A DNA stretch of 62,554 nt from Sedimentisphaerales bacterium (GTDB lineage: Bacteria > Planctomycetota > Phycisphaerae > Sedimentisphaerales > Anaerohalosphaeraceae), in assembly GCA_016926155.1 (NCBI GenBank), contig JAFGPC010000049.1:1-62554 (forward strand), given 5' to 3'. The translations under genes were made by a program, and so were the position numbers. Positions 42,278 to 50,124 of this stretch are shown in pieces. Position 1 is the stretch's first letter. Each line of letters begins with the position of its first letter. Under the pieces are notes generated by a model. The model did not search any database. It worked only from the letters and a program-made list of their open reading frames with translations, and had not been told where the DNA came from.

Positions 42278-43137
42278 AGCACGGCGGATTTGTGGCGATG
42301 GGAGTGGCATTCGATGTTGACAGCAACAGGCAGGGAGGCGATATGACAGGGAGCCGTTTCGATGAGGACCGCCAGAGCAGTGGTGTCTCCGCCAAGCCCC
42401 TGCGGACCGACATTAAGGCGGTTTATTGTGGCCAACAGTTCGGATTCCATTTGAGCATAGAAGGAATCCGGGTGCTTTGAATCCAGGGACCGGAGGAGGG
42501 CCTTCTTGCTGATCAGGCAGCATTGTTCAAAATCACCGCCGATGCCGATCCCTATGATAAAGGGCGGGCAGGCGTTGGCCCCGGCCTGGTTGACCACTTC
42601 CACGATCCAGCCAGCAACAGTCTCTTTCGATTCAGTCGGATTGAACATGCGAAACTGACTCTTGTTCTCGCATCCGCCGCCTTTGGCCATGATCGTAATA
42701 TGCAGGTTGTCACCTGGCGCAATCGAATGATGAATAATTGCCGGGGTGTTTGAGCCGGTGTTGGTACGTTCGTGTAATGGTTCGGTAACGACGCTCTTGC
42801 GAAGAAGCCCTCGTTCATAACCAATTGCGACACCTTCCTGGATCGCATCAAACAATGTTGCCTTGGGGCGATCGTTGGGATGGCTGACGGCCATATCCGC
42901 TCCCTGCTCGACGAAAATAATAGTCAAGCCTGTATCCTGACAAAGGGGGATTCGCTCGGCCTGTGCAATCCGGGCATTGTCGATAAGCTGAGTGAGAATC
43001 TGCTTTGCTTGTTTGTTACTTTCCCGAGCAATTGCCTTTTGAAGGGTACCCAATACATCCTCTTCCAGATTGTAACAGGCTTCGATACAAAGCCGGGCAA
43101 CTGTCTCAACAATCGTATCATATTCGATAGTTCGCAT
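42274..43137 (-). CDS. class I fumarate hydratase, alpha (N-terminal) chain
   Basis: The 287-residue product corresponds to the alpha chain of the two-part Fe-S fumarase. It has LCQDTGLTIIFVEQG (cluster Cys66), a GGGCENKSQFRMF segment and GIGIGGDFEQCCLISKKAL with the other cluster cysteines. The family is oxygen-sensitive and needs a beta chain, which is not next to it. The gene begins 2 bases after the propeller-protein stop, in the operon with the S55 peptidase. L-tartrate dehydratase alpha is an alternative reading. Confidence 0.82.
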   Translation of the reverse strand: MRTIEYDTIVETVARLCIEACYNLEEDVLGTLQKAIARESNKQAKQILTQLIDNARIAQAERIPLCQDTGLTIIFVEQGADMAVSHPNDRPKATLFDAIQEGVAIGYERGLLRKSVVTEPLHERTNTGSNTPAIIHHSIAPGDNLHITIMAKGGGCENKSQFRMFNPTESKETVAGWIVEVVNQAGANACPPFIIGIGIGGDFEQCCLISKKALLRSLDSKHPDSFYAQMESELLATINRLNVGPQGLGGDTTALAVLIETAPCHIASLPVAVNIECHSHRHKSAVL

Positions 43138-43139
43138 GG

Positions 43140-45350
43140 TTATTGAATTGTCAGATCATACGTTTTGTAGCCGGTATTATCCACGGAATCGGTAAACTTC
43201 AACGCGATGACATGAGGCCCCGTTTCCAGGTGCTCGATCTTGATTGTAAAGCTTTCCTGCATTGTGTCATATACCAAATCGTCCGGCAGGGTTCCGATCC
43301 AATCCTCATTACTGTCCACGGTATAGTTAAGGCTCTGCAAAACCGAGAATTCATCCCGCAAAGCAAGAACAATGGTGAGTGATTTTTTATCAATCTTTGT
43401 GGTCGCATGTTCGATCTGAGGCGCTGTGTTATCCACAATAACAGGATCGCTGATTCGTGTTCCGGTCATGGCGGTCTCGGCGGTATTGGATCGTCGGTCG
43501 TCGGCAGTGACGCGGATTTGATACCGGCCGTCCTCGACCGTTTTACTATCCCATTCCAGATTTACGGCTGTCAATTCGTCCTTGACTTCAATCCATGGTT
43601 CCCGCCCTAACTTACGAAGCTCAACAATGTAGGTTAAAGTGTCTTTATTGCGGTCAGCGGCAGTCCATGCAATCTGGAAGATGCCGGGTTTTCCTTTTTG
43701 TAGCACCGCCTTGACCGTCGTGACCTGGGGCGCCAGGTTGGGAACGACATGAGCAACCGCCGTTTCCCGAATTTGAGCGGTGGATTTTGGATCTGTCGTT
43801 TTCAACGTCAGTTTGTACTGACAAAAACGACCTATCGGACAGCCCAGATCGGTGGCATGAGATACTTTAACCGGGTCAGTCCATGCCGAATAGGTCGGAT
43901 CATTCGGATCGTTGACATTTCCGCTTCGAGTCGACAGCAACACTTCACAAGACTCGGGAATCCCGGCTTCCATCTGGAATTTTCCCCATCGGGCCGGTTG
44001 GGCGGCATCGATCAATTCGGACGTGTATGTCCCTTCTTTGACATAATGATCGGCAACCATGACCAGTTTTGGGGGATTGGCCAGACCAAGAAAAATCTGA
44101 TGATTCGCCATTGCCATAGCAGTTATCTGTGAAGACTGTTCATCCTCATACACCACCGATTTCTGCTCGGTCTTTACATCGACCGAGAATAGTTCTGCAT
44201 CATTCCCCGTAGCCAGAAACAGGTTGCCATTCAGTTGAGTCATGGCAAAAAAGACGCTCATGTCGCTGAAGACATCGGTTACAAATCCCTGCGGATCGAT
44301 ACGATAGATATGTCCGGCAGTCTTGGGCAGCGATCCTCGTTTAACTTGTGTCGGTTTTGGTGAGGACGCGGTCGCCTTCTCGCCTGTATTCGGAATTTTC
44401 TGTTCTGTGCCGGCATTATTTTTTTTCTCTTGCCCGTTTGCTTTTGAATCCGTCTTTCCCGGAGAATCCTCCGAGCCGATCGGATCGAACTGCACTTTCT
44501 CCTTGAGCACTCCCGCACTGGTGGCGGTGACGTACACCTGGTTTTCTTCATCCAGAAGCAACGATGTAATTTCTTCCTGTTCGCTGTCATAAAGCACGGT
44601 TGCCTTACCGGAGTTCTGATCGATTTTGTAGATAAGACCCCGTTCGTCACATCCGGCATAAATAGTACCACTCTTATCGATAGCCAGAGAGAGGACATTT
44701 TTATCCTGACAGGTATAAATCAGTTTCGGTTCTTTTCCGAATGGATTCAGCCGATAAATCTTTCCGTTCGGTCCGGTGCCGACATAGATGTTGCCCATAT
44801 CATCGACAGCCAGAGAGAGGATATACCGGGCATCTTCGGGCTCGAAAAGCGTGGTCATATCTTTATCAAAGCGGACGACCTTACAGACAGTGCCGCTGAT
44901 GCCGGCCAGTAACCGGTCGCCCTTGTCAAAGGCCAGGGCAAAAATGTGCTCATTGCGAATGATCGGATCGGCTTTGATACTGTTTGGGTCAGTTGTTTCA
45001 GAAGACTCAGCAATCTCTGATTCACAAACAGGATAGAGTTTTGTTACTTTATCGTCGGCATATGTAAGAATATCTCCGTTGGGACTGGTTCCCAGATACA
45101 CATTGCCGGAAGAATCAACCGTTACGGTGTTGATAGACCAGATGTCTTTGAGAAGTTCACCGCAATCAATTGTGGTGCTTTCGCGCGCCAAAAGGATCGT
45201 TCCTTCGGAATCGATGATGACATTTTCCGTTTTCCCTTTCAGGAATTCGGATGCTTCGGAAAAACGCATGATTTTGCTTGTCACTGCCGATGCGGTGGAA
45301 TAGCCAAGAACCAAATATAGCAGAAAAAGGAGAAGAATACGGTTAATCAT
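43140..45350 (-). CDS. secreted beta-propeller protein
   Basis: The 736-residue protein starts best at 45350 (MINRILLLFLLYLVLGYSTASA, a signal peptide with AAGGA at the right distance); the ATG at 45371 overlaps the upstream stop. Residues about 50-290 and 360-440 hold repeated propeller blades with motifs such as VDDMGNIYVGTGPNGKIYRL and DKSGTIYAGCDERGLIYKID. A Lys/Ser/Pro-rich linker near 300-340 separates them. The last 250 residues look like two Ig or fibronectin-like domains. A binding or scaffold role for the S55 peptidase partner is possible. Confidence 0.75.
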   Translation of the reverse strand: MINRILLLFLLYLVLGYSTASAVTSKIMRFSEASEFLKGKTENVIIDSEGTILLARESTTIDCGELLKDIWSINTVTVDSSGNVYLGTSPNGDILTYADDKVTKLYPVCESEIAESSETTDPNSIKADPIIRNEHIFALAFDKGDRLLAGISGTVCKVVRFDKDMTTLFEPEDARYILSLAVDDMGNIYVGTGPNGKIYRLNPFGKEPKLIYTCQDKNVLSLAIDKSGTIYAGCDERGLIYKIDQNSGKATVLYDSEQEEITSLLLDEENQVYVTATSAGVLKEKVQFDPIGSEDSPGKTDSKANGQEKKNNAGTEQKIPNTGEKATASSPKPTQVKRGSLPKTAGHIYRIDPQGFVTDVFSDMSVFFAMTQLNGNLFLATGNDAELFSVDVKTEQKSVVYEDEQSSQITAMAMANHQIFLGLANPPKLVMVADHYVKEGTYTSELIDAAQPARWGKFQMEAGIPESCEVLLSTRSGNVNDPNDPTYSAWTDPVKVSHATDLGCPIGRFCQYKLTLKTTDPKSTAQIRETAVAHVVPNLAPQVTTVKAVLQKGKPGIFQIAWTAADRNKDTLTYIVELRKLGREPWIEVKDELTAVNLEWDSKTVEDGRYQIRVTADDRRSNTAETAMTGTRISDPVIVDNTAPQIEHATTKIDKKSLTIVLALRDEFSVLQSLNYTVDSNEDWIGTLPDDLVYDTMQESFTIKIEHLETGPHVIALKFTDSVDNTGYKTYDLTIQ

Positions 45351-45367
45351 GAGCATATCCTTACAGG

Positions 45368-47176
45368 TCATGGTTTTTCAACGGTGATCTTTACGGTCTG
45401 ACTTCCCGAAACGACTTTTCCCACGCAATGACTTTGAGTTATCCAGTGTTTCATCGGACGAGTCGAGGTCGTCAAACGTTTGTCATCCTGCATGAGCATC
45501 GTTTTTGTGGCCGGCAGGTGGGGCAGTTCATCCTGTTGAATGGTCAATCCGCCATCCGGCAGAGAAAGCACAACGTACAAGTGGTCACGACGAATTGCCA
45601 GGAGTGTCCGTAATGCTTTTATTAGCGTCGGCATGTCATATCCGGTTAATTTATACGGTGCAGTTCGACTGATAAACTTGGTATATTCATCCGAGCCAAG
45701 AATAAAAAGATCGTAGCTTCCGGATGGTATGTCGTCAGGAATCGTTACGTTCACTGTTTGATACGTTTTTTCGGACAGGTAAGATTGCAGAACAACGTCC
45801 AATTGGATTAACTGACCAGGTTTGACGGAAAGATCGGATAATTCCGCTTGTTTAATCCCCGCCCTGATGTTTTTGTTTTGAAAATCGATTTCCATCGAAA
45901 TAGATTGCACTTGTGTCCGTGCAAACGGATTGAGCATGGCCTGTTCCACCGCTCCGGCGACATCCGAAACGGCGTCCAGATAGTTTGAGCCGGAAGAAAT
46001 ATTGTTGATGTGAATTGTTTCAAAGCCCTGTACGTCTACGGCACCGCTGTATCGAATCGTATGTTCCGGAGGCATATCACCATACATTTCAATCGCACCG
46101 ACAATCGCCGACTGGAGCAAGGCTGGGCCGCGGAGTCTGTCATTGGCCATTTGGCAACGATACGTGCGTCGTTGCGGATCGTTATATCTGTTCACGTGGA
46201 TGGTTACCGGGATAAGCTTTGCTTTTTCACCGAAAAAGCCGACGATTCCACAAGCCTCGTCGTATCGCAGGGCACCGACAATGGGTCCCGGAGAGGAAAA
46301 TTTAAAGGCCCGTAACACACCCGGCACAACCGTATGTACAGTGCCGGCCGAGAGGGGCAGATCGACCGGACCAATACCGCCAAAAGCATGCCCAAATCCA
46401 AAAACCTTATTCCCAATGACTTCGGTGACAGTTCCGGTTGCGGCCATGGAGATGTCACCACTCATCAAAGGGACGGCCAGTACGCCACCCGGTTCAAGCG
46501 TTGCCGGGGCTGGGCCTTCAGGCAGACTTTGTCCTGCGGCAATGGGCGTAAAGCCCATGGCGGCGAAATGTTCACTCAGGAAATCGCATGTCCGACTGGG
46601 CAAAGATGTAACCAGGGGGATAAGAGACTGGGCATTCGGGGCGACATTTTGATGACCGGTTAAATGAGCCAGTTGTTCCAGATACTGTTTATGTGTGACT
46701 GCCAGGTCAATTGGTCCATCCGAGTCAATGGAAAAGAAAGCCAGTTGTCCTTTGTCGTTGTCACTTCCTGTACCGATGTTCAGCATGTATTCAATGGGAG
46801 TGACAATATAGAGTGGGTCTTTGGAACCGAACCAGCCTGCCGCCAGAGCACCGGCCATACGACCATCAAGATATACCGGAGATCCGCTGCATCCGGCGAC
46901 GGTGCCGGTGTGAATGAATCGTTCATCGGTGCCGACGACCAGGATCGCATCCCGGCCCGGCTGCCAGTTTCGAACGACACTGAGAACCTTGAGTGGAAAT
47001 TTTTCGATCCTTGTGTCTTGATAGACAGTCAGGCAATATCCTTCGTTACCCGGTCGTATTTCGTCTATCGTAATGTACTTACTTGTATCGAGTGATGGGG
47101 CCGCAATCGGCCCCCCGGTCGTACAAAACACCGTAATTAGCCATAGAAACCAATACTTTGCGATATAATTGGCCAT
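45368..47176 (-). CDS. SpoIVB-type S55 peptidase family protein
   Basis: The 602-residue protein has a signal or anchor (residues 8-26), then an S55 peptidase domain. The nucleophile motif GCSGSPVYLDGR places Ser97 as catalytic, with FIHTG (His89) just before and FGFGHAFGGIGPVDLP later. The PDZ domain of SpoIVB is not evident; the C-terminal half has beta-rich sequence ending near residue 602. SpoIVB in Bacillus starts a sporulation signal, but this organism shows no spore genes here. It is the first gene of a tight operon with the propeller protein (4-base overlap). Confidence 0.82.
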   Translation of the reverse strand: MANYIAKYWFLWLITVFCTTGGPIAAPSLDTSKYITIDEIRPGNEGYCLTVYQDTRIEKFPLKVLSVVRNWQPGRDAILVVGTDERFIHTGTVAGCSGSPVYLDGRMAGALAAGWFGSKDPLYIVTPIEYMLNIGTGSDNDKGQLAFFSIDSDGPIDLAVTHKQYLEQLAHLTGHQNVAPNAQSLIPLVTSLPSRTCDFLSEHFAAMGFTPIAAGQSLPEGPAPATLEPGGVLAVPLMSGDISMAATGTVTEVIGNKVFGFGHAFGGIGPVDLPLSAGTVHTVVPGVLRAFKFSSPGPIVGALRYDEACGIVGFFGEKAKLIPVTIHVNRYNDPQRRTYRCQMANDRLRGPALLQSAIVGAIEMYGDMPPEHTIRYSGAVDVQGFETIHINNISSGSNYLDAVSDVAGAVEQAMLNPFARTQVQSISMEIDFQNKNIRAGIKQAELSDLSVKPGQLIQLDVVLQSYLSEKTYQTVNVTIPDDIPSGSYDLFILGSDEYTKFISRTAPYKLTGYDMPTLIKALRTLLAIRRDHLYVVLSLPDGGLTIQQDELPHLPATKTMLMQDDKRLTTSTRPMKHWITQSHCVGKVVSGSQTVKITVEKP

Positions 47177-47290
47177 TCAGATCATCCTATTCAGTGGCCC
47201 AACTCTTGGGCCGGCCCTCAGTTATGACATGCCCATTCGAATAGACGGGCGGATTGTAGTACCCATCTGCAAGGTTTGCAAGCTAAAAGC

Positions 47291-47320
47291 TTTACAAGGC
47301 CTCGGTGGATCGTGTATAGT
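47291..47320 (+). promoter_or_regulatory. candidate sigma-70 promoter before the YfgM-like gene
   Basis: TTTACA and TATAGT are separated by 18 bases, 48 bases upstream of the ATG at 47368. Confidence 0.5.
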
Positions 47321-47367
47321 ATATGTTTTGTATGAAACTGTGAATCAGGACAGAGTAAGAGGAACAT

Positions 47368-48258
47368 ATGGATAGCGAACATCGTCACGAGCTTAAGACC
47401 AACGAATTGGCCGACTGGATTGCCCATGCACCGGAATTTTTCCAAACCCATGGTAAGTGGATCGCAGGAGTCATTTTGCTGACCGTTGCCGTTATCGCGA
47501 TCAAGTATGGGATCGATGTGAAAAAGGAGACAAGTTTCGGGGAAAAAGCCGCCGTCGCCGGGTTGATTGAGAGCCTCGGCCGGGAAAAGTTATTGGCTAC
47601 CCGGGTAGAGGAAGGGAAAAATAATGCCGAGGGGATAGCTACGGCTGCTGAGAATCTGGGGAAAACGGCCGATTCCCTTACCGACAACGCCCTGGCGGCG
47701 ATGGCTCTGATCAAGAAAGGCGATATGCTTCGATCAGGGTTACATTATCAAGGTATTGAAGTGGGGCCCGATGCTATCGCCAAAGTGGCCAACGAAGCTC
47801 ACCAGGCTTATCAGCAGGCGATGGAACTGGCCAAAGGAACTCCCAACGAACTCGAGTTGACAGGTATGGCCCGATTTGGACAAGGGCTTTGTGCGGAAGA
47901 ACTGGGTAAATATGAAGAAGTGGAAACGATATACAAAGAGATTGCGGACAATCAAGCCCTGGTGGCCACGGTCCTTCCCACACAAGCTAGGCTTCGCCTA
48001 CAATATATGGACGATTACAAAGGAACATATACCTTTGCTGATACACCCACACCCGAGCCGGCAGCAGGGACGACGAGTATTCCGGGGCTGACGATACCAA
48101 CCTCACCGCAGGAAACGATGAAACCTGCCGGAGAAACAAAAGAGACCGAATCCAAGTCTGAAACCACCCCAAAGGAAGAGCCTGCGGCTTCTACCGAAAA
48201 TACAAGCAAAGAAGAATCCGACCAAGAAGAGATGAACGGTTTACCAGGCTCCAATTAG
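47368..48258 (+). CDS. membrane-anchored tetratricopeptide-like protein (YfgM-like)
   Basis: The 296-residue protein has a single membrane segment at about 31-49 (WIAGVILLTVAVIAIKYGI), then an alpha-helical repeat region with Ala-rich helices (DNALAAMALIKKGDMLRSGLHYQG and ELTGMARFGQGLCAEELGKYEEVETIYKEI) and an acidic, Pro/Glu/Ser-rich tail. This order (short cytoplasmic head, one TM, TPR-like helices) resembles YfgM of E. coli, which assists periplasmic folding. The pseudouridine synthase gene follows after 15 bases, so they are likely one operon. Confidence 0.65.
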   Translation: MDSEHRHELKTNELADWIAHAPEFFQTHGKWIAGVILLTVAVIAIKYGIDVKKETSFGEKAAVAGLIESLGREKLLATRVEEGKNNAEGIATAAENLGKTADSLTDNALAAMALIKKGDMLRSGLHYQGIEVGPDAIAKVANEAHQAYQQAMELAKGTPNELELTGMARFGQGLCAEELGKYEEVETIYKEIADNQALVATVLPTQARLRLQYMDDYKGTYTFADTPTPEPAAGTTSIPGLTIPTSPQETMKPAGETKETESKSETTPKEEPAASTENTSKEESDQEEMNGLPGSN

Positions 48259-48273
48259 TTTTGTGGAACAGTT

Positions 48274-49317
48274 ATGGCCGAGGATTTCGTTCCAGATTCC
48301 CCATTACAAGAGCCATCCGATGAGGAGATGCTCGAGACCGAAGGGGATGAAGAGATTGGCCAGCATTTGCGGTTTCGGGTTGGATACAGCATTAAATTCC
48401 GTCGTCTGGATAAATACCTGTGTGGACGGTTCAGTCAATTCAGCCGGTCACGCCTTCAAAAGCTGATTAAGGAGCAGGGAGTCAATGTCAACGGTCTGCC
48501 TGCCAAGCCCAGCCATAAGCTCAATCCTAGAGATGAAATCGATCTGATCCTTCCACCCCGCGAGCTGCGCGAACTGGTTCCCGAACCGATACCCATCCAT
48601 GTGCTGTATGAGGATGACGAGATGATCGTTGTGAATAAACAAGCCGACTTGATCGTACACCCAGCGCGCGGTTATAAAAGCGGCACACTGGTTAATGGCT
48701 TGGTTTATTACGCCAACCAGCTTTCCAAAGGCAGCGATGAATTTCGCCCCGGGATTGTACATCGGCTCGATAAAAACACCACCGGAGTGCTCGTCGTAGC
48801 CAAAACCGATCATGCCCATTGGAAACTCTCCCGTCAGTTTGCCAACCGCACGACCAATAAAACCTATATTACCGTAGTGCACGGCGTGCCTGAACTTGAT
48901 GCGGATCGAATTAACGCTCCGATCGGGATTCATCCTCGTATACGGGAAAAATGCGCTGTCCGTCCGGATGGGAAAGAAGCGGTGACGTATTATCAGGTCG
49001 TCGTGGCATTTCGTGGATTTGCCCTGGTCCAGCTTCGGCTGGAAACCGGACGCACTCACCAGATTCGTGTTCATATGGAATACATCAAGCACCCCATCGT
49101 GGCCGATGATATGTATGGTGGGAAAATTGTCTATCCCTGGCAGATCGAAGACCGAGACCCGGCTCCGGAAGAGCCCGTTATAAGCCGTGTCGCACTCCAT
49201 GCCTGGAAACTCGAAATCAAGCATCCCACGACCAGTAAGGTCATGGAATTCATCGCTCCCATGCCTGATGACATGCAGCATTTTATCAACCATCTGAAGC
49301 AATTCAGGTCCATTTAA
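48274..49317 (+). CDS. RluA-family 23S/tRNA pseudouridine synthase
   Basis: The 347-residue enzyme has an N-terminal S4 RNA-binding domain (about 45-110, RRLDKYLCGRF...RSRLQKLIKEQGVNVNG) and the catalytic motif HRLDKNTTGVLVVAKT near residues 166-181, whose Asp is the nucleophile. Later LETGRTHQIRVHMEYIKHPIVADDMYGG closes the fold. RluD-type 23S rRNA modification is the most likely role. An acidic N-terminal extension of about 40 residues precedes S4. Confidence 0.9.
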   Translation: MAEDFVPDSPLQEPSDEEMLETEGDEEIGQHLRFRVGYSIKFRRLDKYLCGRFSQFSRSRLQKLIKEQGVNVNGLPAKPSHKLNPRDEIDLILPPRELRELVPEPIPIHVLYEDDEMIVVNKQADLIVHPARGYKSGTLVNGLVYYANQLSKGSDEFRPGIVHRLDKNTTGVLVVAKTDHAHWKLSRQFANRTTNKTYITVVHGVPELDADRINAPIGIHPRIREKCAVRPDGKEAVTYYQVVVAFRGFALVQLRLETGRTHQIRVHMEYIKHPIVADDMYGGKIVYPWQIEDRDPAPEEPVISRVALHAWKLEIKHPTTSKVMEFIAPMPDDMQHFINHLKQFRSI

Positions 49318-49402
49318 TCCTACTTTAAAGCCTAATTAATAGTCCGATAATAACATCGTTGACATGGGTGATGCAGTGGATGTAAGAATAAAAAATTCTT
49401 CC

Positions 49403-49431
49403 TTGACATATGACGGGAGGGGCAGTTAAAT
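49403..49431 (+). promoter_or_regulatory. candidate sigma-70 promoter before response regulator
   Basis: TTGACA and TTAAAT have a 17-base spacer. The predicted start lies about 55 bases before the ATG at 49492. Confidence 0.5.
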
Positions 49432-49491
49432 TGGGCGAACAGGGAAAAACAGAGAGACAGGGAAGGCTCAGGCATCTTTAAGGGAACGAAG

Positions 49492-50067
49492 ATGGAAAAG
49501 ATGAAGGAACTGTTTACCACTGGCGAAGCCGCCGATATCTGCAATGTCAGCCAGCAAACCATCATCCGCTGTTTCGATTCCGGTCGGCTTCAGGGATTCC
49601 GTGTCCCAGGCTCTCGTTTTCGCCGCATTCCACGGGAAAGCCTGATTAAGTTCATGAAGGAAAACAACATTCCCTTAAAGAACCTCGATACAGGCAAGAA
49701 GAAGATTCTGATCGTGGACGATGACGAGGAGATCATCGAATTGATGGTGGACGTGCTCAGCCGGGACGGTCGTTTCGAAATTAACACCGCCAGTAGCGGC
49801 TATGATGCGGGTTTAATTACTCAGCAGTTTCACCCGGACCTGATCATCCTGGATTACATGCTCCCAGATGTCAACGGCAATATCGTTTGCCAGACGATCC
49901 GACGCAATGATGAATTCGAAGAAACCCGGATTATCATTGTCAGCGGCGTAGTCAATCAGGATGAAATTCAGGGGCTTTTGGATGCCGGCGCCGAAGATTT
50001 TATCAAAAAGCCCTTCAATATCAGCCAGCTTGTCGACAAGATCGTTACTGTTCTGGAGATGCAATAA
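49492..50067 (+). CDS. response regulator with N-terminal excisionase-type HTH
   Basis: The 191-residue protein has a MerR/excisionase-like winged helix at residues about 6-56 (FTTGEAADICNVSQQTIIRCFDSGRLQGFRVPGSRFRRI, region), then a receiver domain about 70-191 with phospho-acceptor Asp121 in LIILDYMLPD, acidic pocket residues VDDDEE, and the conserved Lys in DFIKKPFN. Placing the DNA-binding unit before the receiver is the reverse of common OmpR/NarL types. The ATG follows AAGGGAACGAAG. It is 57 bases before the HDOD-kinase gene. Confidence 0.85.
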   Translation: MEKMKELFTTGEAADICNVSQQTIIRCFDSGRLQGFRVPGSRFRRIPRESLIKFMKENNIPLKNLDTGKKKILIVDDDEEIIELMVDVLSRDGRFEINTASSGYDAGLITQQFHPDLIILDYMLPDVNGNIVCQTIRRNDEFEETRIIIVSGVVNQDEIQGLLDAGAEDFIKKPFNISQLVDKIVTVLEMQ

Positions 50068-50124
50068 ACATTGGGAACGGATACTGTCTCTATACGGATT
50101 TAATGTATTCGGACGAGGGAGAGA

